The position numbers were made by a program, and so were the translations under genes. From Paractinoplanes tereljensis (GTDB lineage Bacteria > Actinomycetota > Actinomycetes > Mycobacteriales > Micromonosporaceae), in the NCBI RefSeq assembly GCF_016862435.1, contig NZ_BOMY01000041.1, forward strand, positions 62,001-126,000: a stretch of DNA of 64,000 bases, written 5' to 3'. The notes beneath the pieces are model-generated. The model was not told where the DNA came from, did no database searches, and saw only the letters and a list, made by a program, of their open reading frames with translations. Positions 26,277-35,357 of this stretch are shown here, one piece after another. Every line of letters starts with the position of its first letter. Positions within the stretch are counted from its first letter, which is position 1.

Positions 26277-27268
26277 GTCCCGACCTTCCGGCGATGGCCG
26301 CCGGGGTGCGTGACCGCGCCCCGGCCTGGATCGCCCGCGCCATCACCCTGGTCGAATCCACCCGCGCCGACCACCAGGCCGACGCTCAGCGGCTGCTGGC
26401 CATGCTCACCCCCGATGCCGGGCGCTCGCACCGGATCGGCATCAGCGGGGTCCCCGGCGTCGGCAAGTCCACCTTCATCGACGCGTTCGGCAGCGACCTC
26501 ACCGCCGCCGGCCACCGGGTCGCGGTCCTCGCCGTGGACCCGTCGTCCACCCGCAGCCGCGGCAGCATCCTCGGCGACAAGACCCGGATGGCCCGCCTGG
26601 CCGCCGACCCGGACGCGTACATCCGGCCGTCGCCCACCGCCGGCACCCTCGGCGGCGTCGCCAAGGCCACCCGCGAGGCCATCGTCGTGGTGGAGGCGGC
26701 CGGCTACGACGTCGTGGTGGTCGAGACCGTCGGCGTCGGACAGTCCGAGACCGCGGTCGCGGACATGGTCGACTCGTTCCTGCTGCTCGCGCTGGCCCGC
26801 ACCGGCGACCAGTTGCAGGGCATCAAGAAGGGCATCCTGGAGCTCGCCGACGTCATCGCCGTCAACAAGGCCGACGGCCCGCACGAGGCCGAGGCGAAAC
26901 GCGCCGCCCGCGAACTGTCCGGCGCCCTGCGCCTGCTGCGCGGCGGCGACGAGACATCGTGGGTGACGCCGGTCCTGACCTGCAGCGGCGCCGAGGGCAC
27001 CGGGGTGGCCGAGGTGTGGGCGCAGCTCACCGCCCACCGCGCCGGCCTGGACTCGAGCGGCGAACTCGCCGAACGCCGCAGCCGCCAGCAGGTCGGCTGG
27101 ATGTGGGCGCTGGCCCGCGACGCCGTCCTCGGCCGCTTCCTGACCAACCCCGCCGTCCGCTCAGCCGCCGGCCCCGCCGAGGAGCAGATCCGAGCCGGCA
27201 CGCTGACCCCGGCCCAGGCCGCGGAACACCTCCTCGCCGCCTACGACGCCCGGCTCAAGGGTGGCTGA
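26273..27268 (+). CDS. meaB: MeaB/ArgK-family GTPase, methylmalonyl-CoA mutase chaperone
   Basis: G-protein chaperone that protects and reloads AdoCbl on the mutase. 331 residues. P-loop GVPGVGKST at 59-67, switch/Walker B region VVVETVGVGQSE (about 150-161), NKAD base-specificity motif at 198-201, and a C-terminal dimerisation helix pair ending in ARLKGG. The GTG start overlaps the mutB stop by 4 bp, and an ATG seven codons downstream is a possible alternative. Placement directly after mutB is the classic arrangement. The gene ends 2 bp from a convergent GGDEF-EAL gene, with no obvious terminator between them. Confidence 0.94.
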   Translation: MSPDLPAMAAGVRDRAPAWIARAITLVESTRADHQADAQRLLAMLTPDAGRSHRIGISGVPGVGKSTFIDAFGSDLTAAGHRVAVLAVDPSSTRSRGSILGDKTRMARLAADPDAYIRPSPTAGTLGGVAKATREAIVVVEAAGYDVVVVETVGVGQSETAVADMVDSFLLLALARTGDQLQGIKKGILELADVIAVNKADGPHEAEAKRAARELSGALRLLRGGDETSWVTPVLTCSGAEGTGVAEVWAQLTAHRAGLDSSGELAERRSRQQVGWMWALARDAVLGRFLTNPAVRSAAGPAEEQIRAGTLTPAQAAEHLLAAYDARLKGG

Positions 27269-27270
27269 GC

Positions 27271-29532
27271 TCAGGCGGCGGCCTGGTGGTCGCCTTGGAG
27301 CATCGCCGTGATGGCGCTGGCCGGCAGCGGGCGGGCGAAGTGGAAGCCCTGGGCGTGGTGGTAGCCGAGTTCGAACAGGCGGTGTGCCTGGTCGGCGGTT
27401 TCGACGCCCTCGGCGACGGTTCGCAGGCCCATGGTGTCGGCGATGCCGACCAGGGCGGTGACGATGGCTTCCTGCTGCGGGGTGCCGCCCAGGCCGTCGA
27501 CGAACGATTTGTCGATCTTGATGGCGTGTACCGGGCAGGTGCGCAGCAAGCCGAGCGAGGAGTGCCCGGTGCCGAAGTCGTCCAGGGAGATGCTGACGCC
27601 CAGCTGGGCGAGGGCGTTCACGGTGGCCAGGGCCCGGCCGCCGCCGAAGACGGCGGTCTCGGTGATCTCGATGGTGAGCTGGTCCGCCGGGATGTCGTAC
27701 CGCGCCAGGGCGTCCGCCACCACCTGCGGGAGGCCGGGATCGAGCAGTTGCCGGGCGGACACGTTGACGGCCACCGACCGCAGCACCTCGGCGCCGGGCC
27801 GGCTCCGCCAGTCGGCGGTCTGCGCGCACACCGTGTCGATGATCCATTCGCCGAGCTCGACGATCAGTCCGGTGTCCTCGGCGACCGGGATGAAGTGTTC
27901 GGGTGAGACCACCTGGCCATCCGGCCGGACCCATCGGATCAGTGCCTCCACGGCGACCATCCGGCCGTGCGGCAGTTCGACGATCGGCTGGTACCGCATC
28001 TGGAACTCGCCGGCCGCCATCGCCCGGCGCAGGTCGGCGGCCAGGGTCGCCTGCTGGGTCAGTTGCCGTTCCAGGGACGCGTCGTAGCGGACCAGGCGGC
28101 CACCGGCGGTGGTCATCGCTTCCCGCAGCGCGATCTCGGCCTGCCGGTACACGTCGGCGGAACCGTCGTCGGCGCGGTCCGCGACGCCGATGGACGCGTC
28201 GACCAGGACCTCGTGGCCGGCGGCGTGCAACGGCTCGGTGCCGGCGGCCAGCAGCCGGTCGAGCACGGAGACCGCCGGCGCCTCGGCCAGCAGGAGCCCG
28301 AACTCGTCACCGCCGAGACGGGCCACCACCGACTCCTCACCGGCCAGCCGGGTGAGCCGCCGGCCGTACGCGATGAGCAACGCGTCGGCGGCGTCGGATC
28401 CCAGCCCGTCGTTCAGAGCCCGGAAGTCCTTGAGGTCGATCAGCACCACGGTGCACGGGCCGGCGGTGGCGGCGACGGCGGCCGTGAAGTGCCGGCGGTT
28501 GACCAGCCCGGTGAGGTCGTCGTGCATGGCCAACTGCCCGACCGTGCGCAACAGGGTGGCGTTCTCGGCGAGGGCGAGGGCCTGCCGGGCGACCACCAGC
28601 ACCAGCAGCACCGTCATCCCGGCCACCTCGACCATCGCCAGCCGGCCGGTGCGGACGAAGACGGACACCAGCGAAACACAGGTCACCACGGTGGCGACAA
28701 GCGGCACCGCGGTGCCGCGTACCGATACCACCAGAGGCATCGTCAGCGCGCGACGCGGGCGGCTCCGGGTGAGATGGCGGTGCTGCGCGTGCGCGGCGAG
28801 CGTGCCGAACAGGCCGACGAACGGCAGCACCGCGGCGCTGCCGTTGAGGTACGGCCAGGGGCTCAGCGCGGACATCAGGACCGTGGACAACGGCCCGGCC
28901 AGCCCGATCGGCGCCAGCCACCACAGGGCGACCGGGGGCACCGGACTACCGCGCGAGGCCATGATCTTGACGACGACCACGACGCCCGCGACCGCGATCG
29001 CCATCATCGCGATGTTCAGCCACCACGCCGAGGCGCTGACCCCGAACCGGTCGACGAACCAGCCGGTGTACTGCGATCCGGCGATCCCGGCGGTCACCGC
29101 CACCACCGCCACGTCGAGCACGGCGGTGGTCAGTTGCCGCCAGCTGCGGCCGCCGGCCGGCAGCCGCAACATCGCGGTGATGGCCAGGATCGTGCCCACC
29201 ACATAGAGCAGGAGGGTACGGGCGCCGATCGGCGGCATCCCGGTGTAGGAGGTGGTGACGACCTCGAAGGTCTGGCTCAGCCCCGCCACCAGCACGAAGC
29301 CCATGGCCACCGCCAGGCGCCGCCAGAAGACCAGCAGCACCCCGCCGGCCAGCACCGCGCCGCTGCGGAAGGAAGCGACCGCGACCGCCACCCCACCGGT
29401 GGCCGACAACCACACCAGCAACTTCGGGAAGGCGGTGTGGGTGCCCAGCACGATCAGCAGGATCTGCGCGGCCGCCAGCACGACAGCGACCGGTACGAAC
29501 CAGGCCCGCCACCGCTGCGCCGTCCGAGCCAC
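27271..29532 (-). CDS. Membrane GGDEF-EAL protein (c-di-GMP turnover)
   Basis: A 753-residue membrane protein. About nine or ten helices occupy residues 10-300 and form an uncharacterised sensory module. A GGDEF domain follows with the intact motif GGDEF at 407-411, and an EAL domain with EAL at 529-531, DDFGTGHSSLG and IKIDKSFV. Both catalytic signatures are complete, so it could make or degrade cyclic di-GMP depending on regulation. The GTG at 29532 is preferred because AGGAGG ends 4 nt before it. A start at 29592 would add 20 residues without a ribosome site. It is a single gene, convergent with meaB and downstream of a LysR gene on the same strand. Confidence 0.9.
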   Translation of the reverse strand: MARTAQRWRAWFVPVAVVLAAAQILLIVLGTHTAFPKLLVWLSATGGVAVAVASFRSGAVLAGGVLLVFWRRLAVAMGFVLVAGLSQTFEVVTTSYTGMPPIGARTLLLYVVGTILAITAMLRLPAGGRSWRQLTTAVLDVAVVAVTAGIAGSQYTGWFVDRFGVSASAWWLNIAMMAIAVAGVVVVVKIMASRGSPVPPVALWWLAPIGLAGPLSTVLMSALSPWPYLNGSAAVLPFVGLFGTLAAHAQHRHLTRSRPRRALTMPLVVSVRGTAVPLVATVVTCVSLVSVFVRTGRLAMVEVAGMTVLLVLVVARQALALAENATLLRTVGQLAMHDDLTGLVNRRHFTAAVAATAGPCTVVLIDLKDFRALNDGLGSDAADALLIAYGRRLTRLAGEESVVARLGGDEFGLLLAEAPAVSVLDRLLAAGTEPLHAAGHEVLVDASIGVADRADDGSADVYRQAEIALREAMTTAGGRLVRYDASLERQLTQQATLAADLRRAMAAGEFQMRYQPIVELPHGRMVAVEALIRWVRPDGQVVSPEHFIPVAEDTGLIVELGEWIIDTVCAQTADWRSRPGAEVLRSVAVNVSARQLLDPGLPQVVADALARYDIPADQLTIEITETAVFGGGRALATVNALAQLGVSISLDDFGTGHSSLGLLRTCPVHAIKIDKSFVDGLGGTPQQEAIVTALVGIADTMGLRTVAEGVETADQAHRLFELGYHHAQGFHFARPLPASAITAMLQGDHQAAA

Positions 29533-29625
29533 CTCGCCTCCTCGCGCCAGGCCCACCGTCAACCCTCGATAGATCGGCAGACACGACACCAACCTGAACG
29601 AGCCGACAAACCGGGCACCGAGGGG

Positions 29626-30516
29626 TCAGCGCCCCGGTTCGGCCGCTAGCTCGCGCAGCGCGGCCAGGACCGCGCGCACCGCGGCCCGGTGCAGGCTCTC
29701 CGGGCGGGCGAGAACGTCGATGTGCCGGCCGGCCGGCAGGTCGGCCAGTGGCCGCAGCACCACGCCGGGGTCGGGCCGGCTGGTGTAGCCGGGCAGCAGC
29801 GCGAGCCCGCCGCCGGCGGCCACGATCGCGGCCACCACGGTGAACTCGTTGACCCGGTGGACGATCTCGAGGGGCCGGCCGGCGGCCGGCGCGATCGCGG
29901 TCAGGACACCCTCCAGCGGGAATCCCTCGCGGACGCAGATCCACGGCTCGGCGCCGACGTCGGCGGCGGTGAGCGCGGTCCTCGCGGCCAGCCGGTGACC
30001 TGCGGGCATCGCGACGTACAGCGGCTCGTAGACCAGCGGCACCACCGTGAGCCGGTCGGCCGGCCAGGGCGGGCTGTGCGCCAGCCGGTGCGCCAGCACC
30101 AGGTCGTAGTCGGCGACCAGGGCCGGGAAGCCGGCCTGCGGCACGTCCTCGTCCGAGAACCGCACCGGCGGCAGGCCGGCCCGGCCGAGCAGCGGGCCGA
30201 AATAGGTGGCCCCGGCGCTGTGGAAGGCGGCCACCGTGACCGGCGCGGCCGGGTCGTCGAGGTAGGCGTCCACCGCCCGGCCGGCCCGGTCGAGCGCGGT
30301 GGAGACCTCGATCGCCGCGGCGGCCAGGGCCCGGCCGGCCTCGGTCAGCACGAGACGACGGCCGCGGCGCTCGGTCAGCGGCACCCGCGCCGAGCGTTGC
30401 AGCGACCGCAGCTGCTGGGAGACCGCCGACGGCGTGATGTGCATCGCCCGGGCGACGGCGGCGAGGCTGCCCCGGTCGCCGAGTTCCCTGAGCAGGCGCA
30501 GGTGGTGCAGATCCAT
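29626..30516 (-). CDS. LysR-family transcriptional regulator (ArgP/IciA-like style)
   Basis: A 296-residue LTTR beginning MDLHHLRLLRELGDRGSLAAVARAM, with the HTH in residues 1-60 and an effector domain from about residue 92. The second half contains VCREGF-like and GGGLALLPGY segments common in regulators of amino-acid or metabolite exporters. It diverges from an EamA transporter with only about 70 bp between start codons, so control of that exporter is the natural reading. The inducer cannot be told from sequence. Confidence 0.92.
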   Translation of the reverse strand: MDLHHLRLLRELGDRGSLAAVARAMHITPSAVSQQLRSLQRSARVPLTERRGRRLVLTEAGRALAAAAIEVSTALDRAGRAVDAYLDDPAAPVTVAAFHSAGATYFGPLLGRAGLPPVRFSDEDVPQAGFPALVADYDLVLAHRLAHSPPWPADRLTVVPLVYEPLYVAMPAGHRLAARTALTAADVGAEPWICVREGFPLEGVLTAIAPAAGRPLEIVHRVNEFTVVAAIVAAGGGLALLPGYTSRPDPGVVLRPLADLPAGRHIDVLARPESLHRAAVRAVLAALRELAAEPGR

Positions 30517-30588
30517 TAGGTCTGACTACACCATGAGGTGAGCAGCACGCATCTTGTCTTCACGATAGACCGGCGCCAGGCTGCGCTC

Positions 30589-31467
30589 ATGTCGATACGT
30601 CGCAGTGACCTGTTGCTGCTGGCCGTGGCGGTGGTGTGGGGCAGCAGCTATCTGACCGCCCGCACCCTGGTCCTGGCCGGTGGGGTGCTGGCCGTGCTGG
30701 CGCTGCGCTTCGTCATCTCGGCGGTCGCACTGGCGCCCGCCATGATCGTGCGGCGGCCGACCCGGGCCGAGTTGTCGGTCGGGGCGCTGCTGGGCCTCAC
30801 CCAGGCGTCGGTGCTGGTGCTGGAGACGTACGGGGTGTCGATGACCAGCGCGACCAACGCCGGGGTGCTGATCAGCCTGACGATCCTGCTGACGCCGGCG
30901 CTGGAGGGCGCCGTGCAGCGGCGGTGGCTGCCGGGCCGGTTCTTCGTGTCCGCGGCGGTGGCGGTGACCGGCGTGATCCTGCTCGTCGCCGGCCCGGGCC
31001 TGCGCGCACCGACGGCCGGTGACGCGCTGATGCTTGCCGCGGCCGTCGTCCGCGCCGCCCACGTCACCCTGTCCGGCCGGCTGACGACCGGCCGGCCGTA
31101 CGACACGGTGACGCTCACCTGGCTGCAGACCGTCGTCGGCGCGGTCCTGTTCACGCTGGTCGCGGCGCCCGCCCTGCCGTCGGCGGTGCGGGCCTTCGAG
31201 CCGGGACACTGGCTCGGCCTGCTGTACCTCGCGCTGGGCTGCAGCGTGTTCGCGTTCCTGGTGCAATTGTGGGCGATCCGCCGCACCTCGGCGGCGCGCG
31301 CCAGCCTGCTGCTGGGCACCGAACCGGTGTGGGCCGTGCTGATCGGGGTGGGCATCGCCGGCGAGCACCTGACCGCGGTCGGCGTGGCCGGGATCGCGCT
31401 CGTGCTCGCCGGCACCTACTACGGGCAGCGCGTCGAGGCCGCCCATCGCGCGCTGGTCCCGGTCTGA
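30589..31467 (+). CDS. EamA-family (DMT) transporter
   Basis: A 292-residue inner membrane protein with ten predicted helices arranged as two EamA repeats. The first repeat begins right at the start (LLLLAVAVVWGSSYLTAR) and the second near residue 145. Such proteins export amino acids, nucleotides or drugs. The ATG at 30589 is chosen because the first helix starts within eight residues. A GTG at 30538 would add 17 hydrophilic residues. The divergent LysR gene is the likely regulator. The stop codon lies in the loop of a 14-bp hairpin. Confidence 0.88.
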   Translation: MSIRRSDLLLLAVAVVWGSSYLTARTLVLAGGVLAVLALRFVISAVALAPAMIVRRPTRAELSVGALLGLTQASVLVLETYGVSMTSATNAGVLISLTILLTPALEGAVQRRWLPGRFFVSAAVAVTGVILLVAGPGLRAPTAGDALMLAAAVVRAAHVTLSGRLTTGRPYDTVTLTWLQTVVGAVLFTLVAAPALPSAVRAFEPGHWLGLLYLALGCSVFAFLVQLWAIRRTSAARASLLLGTEPVWAVLIGVGIAGEHLTAVGVAGIALVLAGTYYGQRVEAAHRALVPV

Positions 31468-31484
31468 GCCGACCGGGACCAGCG
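31451..31484. terminator. 14-bp hairpin whose loop holds the EamA stop codon
   Basis: GCTGGTCCCGGTC (31452-31464) pairs with GACCGGGACCAGC (31471-31483). The flanking C and G add one more pair, and the loop TGAGCC contains the TGA. It lies between convergent genes and may stop transcription from both sides. Confidence 0.75.
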
Positions 31485-31493
31485 ACGCGGTTG

Positions 31494-32681
31494 TTACTGC
31501 CGCAGGGCCGTGGCGGCCGGAGTCCAGGTGGACTCGTCGGCGACGTCGGCCACCTTGATCGAGCCGGCGATCTTCTGCAGCTCCGAGGACGGCAGGTTCG
31601 CACCCGTGCCCTCGGCGCTGACCTGAACCTGCACCTTGCCGTCGGCGCTCCACACGTTGCAGAAGCCGCCGGCGTAGCACTTGGCCTTGCCGGCCTGCGC
31701 CTTCTGGTTGGAGTTGTGGCTGGGCGTGACGTAGATGCTGAAGCTGTTCTCGACGAAGCCGTCGGAGTTCTCGAACGGCTGGCCCAGGCCGGTGGTGGCC
31801 GGGGCCGGCTTCGCGTAGGTCGCCCCACCGAAGTCACCGTCGCGCGCCGCGGCGATGCCGTTCAGGCCGGGCAGGGCGTGGATGCCGATCTGCACCGGCT
31901 GGTACCCGCTCGGCACGTAACCCACGGTGAACGGCAGCGCGGCCGGCTTCGGCGTGCTCGGCTTCAGGCCGGCGACCAAGGTGCTCAGGTTCGCGAACGA
32001 CGGGTCGTTGTCATCGCTGGAGACCGACGTCACCGCGGCCCACGCCTTGTCGGCGTACTCCCAGGCGAACGCCTTGTTGCCCGGGTCGGCCGGGTTCTTC
32101 GGGTCGAGGCCGACCGGCAGCGTCGCCTGCACCGCCTTGTGCCCGTCCACGACCAGCGCCTTACCCCCCTTGATCTTGGACGGGTCGAACGCACCCGGCC
32201 GGTAGACGGTCAGGTAGGCGTACAGCGTCGGTTTCCGCTTCCCGTCCTTGCCCGGCGGGGTGATCTCGCTCGCCGGGACCGACTTGTCGTTGGTGGTCCG
32301 GCCGTCCTCGTAGATCGAGGCGATCTGATAGGCGGTGGACGCCACGATGGGGTTCTGCACGTGGAACTTACCCACGTCGTACCCCTGGAAGGTGAAGGTG
32401 AACGGCTCGGCCGCGACCCACTGGGCCTCGGCGGCCTTCGACGGCGCCGCGGCAGTCGTGGTGGCCGCTGCGGTCGTGCCGTCCTTCTGCTCGACGCCGG
32501 ACGACCGCAGGACGAACGCGCCCGCCACCGCGACGAGGACCAGGCCGGCCGCCCCGGCCGAGGCGAACCCGGTCCGGCGGCGGCGCTGTGCCCGCCGCCC
32601 GGCGGCGACGATGTCGTCGGCCGTCCGGAGCATCGGTGGCTCGTCCGCGGTCACCGCGTCCACCAGGTCATGCAACTGCAT
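31494..32681 (-). CDS. Single-pass membrane protein paired with SigE-family sigma factor
   Basis: 395 residues. A short cytoplasmic N-terminus (1-37, basic RRAQRRRRT) and one membrane helix (about 38-58) lead to an external Ala/Thr linker and a 310-residue extracytoplasmic domain. That domain has one Cys pair near CYAGGFC, probably a disulphide. There is no zinc-binding ZAS motif, but its position overlapping the sigma gene by 14 bp is that of the anti-sigma or sensor partners common beside Micromonosporaceae SigE-family genes. Function as an anti-sigma factor is inferred from context. The external domain is not recognised. Confidence 0.75.
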   Translation of the reverse strand: MQLHDLVDAVTADEPPMLRTADDIVAAGRRAQRRRRTGFASAGAAGLVLVAVAGAFVLRSSGVEQKDGTTAAATTTAAAPSKAAEAQWVAAEPFTFTFQGYDVGKFHVQNPIVASTAYQIASIYEDGRTTNDKSVPASEITPPGKDGKRKPTLYAYLTVYRPGAFDPSKIKGGKALVVDGHKAVQATLPVGLDPKNPADPGNKAFAWEYADKAWAAVTSVSSDDNDPSFANLSTLVAGLKPSTPKPAALPFTVGYVPSGYQPVQIGIHALPGLNGIAAARDGDFGGATYAKPAPATTGLGQPFENSDGFVENSFSIYVTPSHNSNQKAQAGKAKCYAGGFCNVWSADGKVQVQVSAEGTGANLPSSELQKIAGSIKVADVADESTWTPAATALRQ

Positions 32682-33201
32682 TGGTCCACCCCTCGGTCGC
32701 TTCCCCAGAAAGATTGATGCGTTCGGCGGTCAGCAGCTCGCGGAGCTTGGCCAGCCCCCGCGAGGTCTGGCTCTTCGCGGTCCCGACCGTGCAGTTCAGG
32801 ACGCCGGCCGTGTCCTCCAGGCTCAGGCCCAGGTAGTGCCGGAGAATGACCGCCGCCCGCTGACGGGCCGGCACGGCATAGAGCGCCGCCCGGATGTGCA
32901 GTCGCTCGTCGGTCGCGCCGGCCGGATCGGTCAGCGGACGGTCCGGCATGGCGTCGCCGGCCGACCGCTCCCGCCGCCAGGGGCGACGGGTCTCGTCGAT
33001 CGCCGCCCGGTAGACCATGGTCTTGGCGTACAGATCGGGCCGCTCCAGGCTGCGCCAGCGCGGGTACAGCTTGATCAGCGCGTTGGCCACGGCGTCCTCC
33101 GCCGCGTGCCAGTCCCCGCAGGTCAGATAAGCCAGCTTGCGCAGTGACGGCATCTGGAACGTCACGAACTCACGAAACGCTTGCTCGTCTTCGGCCTTCA
33201 A
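32668..33201 (-). CDS. SigE-family ECF RNA polymerase sigma factor
   Basis: A 177-residue alternative sigma factor. Region 2 spans about residues 5-75 (FREFVTFQMPSLRKLAYLTCGDWHAAEDAV) and region 4 spans about 108-158 (LPARQR-type start, LSLEDTAGVLNCTVGTAKSQTSRGL helix-turn-helix). The TTG start follows GGGAGG by 8 nt. The downstream gene overlaps it and encodes a membrane partner, so the pair would respond to a signal outside the cell. No internal CHC2 or extra C-terminal domain is present. The target promoter cannot be identified here. Confidence 0.9.
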   Translation of the reverse strand: MKAEDEQAFREFVTFQMPSLRKLAYLTCGDWHAAEDAVANALIKLYPRWRSLERPDLYAKTMVYRAAIDETRRPWRRERSAGDAMPDRPLTDPAGATDERLHIRAALYAVPARQRAAVILRHYLGLSLEDTAGVLNCTVGTAKSQTSRGLAKLRELLTAERINLSGEATEGWTNAVA

Positions 33202-33389
33202 ATCGGCTGCCTCCCTAGTGACGGAGGTAGAACGGTGGCGACCCCGCCGGATGTTGCACGGCCCGGCGAAGTAGTCGGGCGGTCACACTGGGGCATGGCC
33301 GCGGTGATCGAGGAGCGGCAATACGGTACGGCCTCTTCTTGACCTTGTGAACAGCGTTGACGCACCCCGCGAAGACTTCCTAAGACCCC

Positions 33390-33418
33390 TTGACGAAGGG
33401 GTAGGCGAACCCTACGCT
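33390..33418 (+). promoter_or_regulatory. Sigma70-like promoter of the polysaccharide-use locus
   Basis: TTGACG (33390-33395) and TACGCT (33413-33418) with a 17-bp spacer. It lies about 65 bp upstream of the first permease. The remaining part of the 280-bp divergent gap (33202-33389) contains the sigma-factor upstream region and no clear element. Confidence 0.6.
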
Positions 33419-33431
33419 TTGCGCAATTTAC

Positions 33432-33453
33432 CTGGTGTTAACAATCACACCAG
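33432..33453. promoter_or_regulatory. Inverted repeat, candidate ROK operator
   Basis: CTGGTGT (33432-33438) and ACACCAG (33447-33453) flank an A/T-rich 8-bp centre, TAACAATC. It sits immediately after the promoter, an ideal place for a repressor. The only sugar-type regulator of this locus is the ROK protein at 41251-42456, so that is the likely ligand. A hairpin role is also possible. Confidence 0.5.
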
Positions 33454-33487
33454 TCTATGAAACATGCGGAAGGGGGCCGTTTTGGCG

Positions 33488-34456
33488 ATGCAGCTGGACG
33501 CACGGCGGGCCCGCCCGGCTACGGGTATTCCGGCCGAGAAGAAGCACTCTCGGCTCCGGCGGATCGGGCACAGCAAGACGTTGATCATCATGTGCCTGCC
33601 GGCGATCCTGTTCTTCCTGGTGTTCGCCTACGCTCCCTTGCCGGGCTCGTGGATCGCATTCACCAACTTCAACTACCACGACGGCATCTTCGGCAGCCCG
33701 TTCGTCGGCCTGCGGAACTTCGAGTTCCTGGTGAAGTCGGGCCAGCTCTGGAAGCTGACCCGCAACACGCTGCTCTACAACCTGGCCTTCATCGTGCTGG
33801 GCAACATCGTCCAGATCGCGCTGGCCGTCATGCTCAACGAGATCCGCTCGAAGTACTTCAAGAAGGTCAGCCAGGCGCTGCTGTTCCTGCCGTACTTCAT
33901 CTCCGTGGTGCTGGTCGGCGTGATCGCGTTCAACCTGCTGAACTACGACACCGGGGCGATCAACACGCTGATCGAGAAGACCGGCGGCGACCCGATCAAG
34001 ATCTACTCCGAGGCCGGGCTGTGGCCGATCATCATCATTCTGTTCCACCTGTGGCAGAGCACGGGGTACGGCTCGATCGTCTACTTCGCGGCGATCCTGA
34101 GCATCGACACCTCGCTGTTCGAGGCGGCCGCGATCGACGGGGCCTCGGCCTGGCAGCGCACCCGGTACGTCATCCTGCCCAGCCTCAAGCCGACCTTCTT
34201 CATCCTGCTGCTGTTCTCGCTCGGCGGGATCATGAAGGGCAACTTCGGGCTGTTCTGGAACCTGGTCGGTAACAACGCGACCGTCTACGACACCACCGAC
34301 ATCATCGAGACCTCGGTCTATCGAATGATCATCAGCCAGAACAACTTCACGACCTCGACGGCGGTGGGCCTCTACCAGTCCCTGTTCGGCTTCGCCCTGG
34401 TCATGTTGTGCAACTGGATCGTGCGAAGGGTCAACGAGGACTATGCGCTCTTCTAA
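33488..34456 (+). CDS. Carbohydrate ABC importer permease, LplB type
   Basis: First membrane subunit of a binding-protein-dependent oligosaccharide importer, about 322 residues with six helices, the first near residues 30-50 (LIIMCLPAILFFLVFAYA). The EAA loop appears as EAAAIDGASAWQRTRYVILPSLKP, which contacts the ATPase. Proteins of this branch (LplB, YtcP partners) often import large plant-derived oligosaccharides. GGAAGGGGG lies at 33468-33476. TTG at 33482 and ATG at 33464 are alternative starts, and ATG 33488 was chosen on codon preference. It overlaps the next permease by 14 bp. No ATPase gene is in the locus, so a shared MsmK-like ATPase must serve it. Confidence 0.92.
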   Translation: MQLDARRARPATGIPAEKKHSRLRRIGHSKTLIIMCLPAILFFLVFAYAPLPGSWIAFTNFNYHDGIFGSPFVGLRNFEFLVKSGQLWKLTRNTLLYNLAFIVLGNIVQIALAVMLNEIRSKYFKKVSQALLFLPYFISVVLVGVIAFNLLNYDTGAINTLIEKTGGDPIKIYSEAGLWPIIIILFHLWQSTGYGSIVYFAAILSIDTSLFEAAAIDGASAWQRTRYVILPSLKPTFFILLLFSLGGIMKGNFGLFWNLVGNNATVYDTTDIIETSVYRMIISQNNFTTSTAVGLYQSLFGFALVMLCNWIVRRVNEDYALF

Positions 34457-35339
34457 GGACGCCGATCCCAGTGACCTCGCGCTGCGGGGCGTCTCCTATC
34501 TCGTGGTCACGATCTTCACGATCTTCTGCCTGCTGCCGTTCGTGCTGATCGTGTCGGCCTCGGTCTCCGACGAGAACGAGATCGTTCAGCACGGTTTCAG
34601 CCTGCTGCCGCGCGGTTTCTCGCTGGAGGCCTACGAGTTCATCGCCCGGTCGCCGCGGCAGCTGATCGGCTCCTACGTCGTCACCGTCACGATGACGGTG
34701 TTCGGCACCGCGATCGGCCTTCTCATCATCGCGATGACCGGCTATGCACTGCAGCGCAAGGACTTCCCGCTCCGCAACGGCATCTCCTTCTTCATCTACT
34801 TCACCACCCTGTTCTCGGCCGGTCTCGCCCCCACCTATCTGTGGGTGGCACGGGAGCTCGGCCTGAAGGGCAACTACCTCGCGGTGTTCCTGCAACTGCT
34901 CATGACGCCGTGGCTGATCATCCTGATGAAGAACTTCGTCCGGTCGGTACCGGCCGAGATCACCGAGTCGGGAAAGGTCGACGGCGCCGGCGACTTCCGG
35001 ATCTTCCTGCGGCTCGTGCTCCCGATGATGAAGCCGGCGCTCGCCACCACGGGACTGTTCCTGGCGCTCGGTTACTGGAACGAGTGGTATCTCTCGTCGC
35101 TCTATCTGGGCAGCACCGTCGAGTTCAAGCCACTGCAGTACTACCTCTACAACGTCATCAATACGGCGAACGCGCTGAAGAGCTCCATGGCCGGCAACAA
35201 CGTCTCGGTCACCGAGCTACCGACCAACACCCTGAAGATGGCCAGCGCCGTGCTCGCGACCGGCCCGATAGTCCTGCTCTACCCCTTCGTACAGCGATAT
35301 TTCGTCAGTGGAATCACGGTCGGAGCCGTAAAAGGCTAG
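34443..35339 (+). CDS. Carbohydrate ABC importer permease, YtcP/AraQ type
   Basis: Second membrane subunit, 298 residues, six helices beginning near residue 18 (YLVVTIFTIFCLLPFVLIVSA). The ATPase-contact loop reads ESGKVDGAGDFRIFLRLVLPMMKP. GAGGA precedes the ATG, which overlaps the first permease gene. It pairs with that permease and with the solute-binding lipoprotein at 35358. The conserved order permease-permease-binding protein matches Bacillus Lpl/Yes-type systems. Confidence 0.93.
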   Translation: MRSSKDADPSDLALRGVSYLVVTIFTIFCLLPFVLIVSASVSDENEIVQHGFSLLPRGFSLEAYEFIARSPRQLIGSYVVTVTMTVFGTAIGLLIIAMTGYALQRKDFPLRNGISFFIYFTTLFSAGLAPTYLWVARELGLKGNYLAVFLQLLMTPWLIILMKNFVRSVPAEITESGKVDGAGDFRIFLRLVLPMMKPALATTGLFLALGYWNEWYLSSLYLGSTVEFKPLQYYLYNVINTANALKSSMAGNNVSVTELPTNTLKMASAVLATGPIVLLYPFVQRYFVSGITVGAVKG

Positions 35340-35357
35340 GGCTAGAAGGAGATCGCG

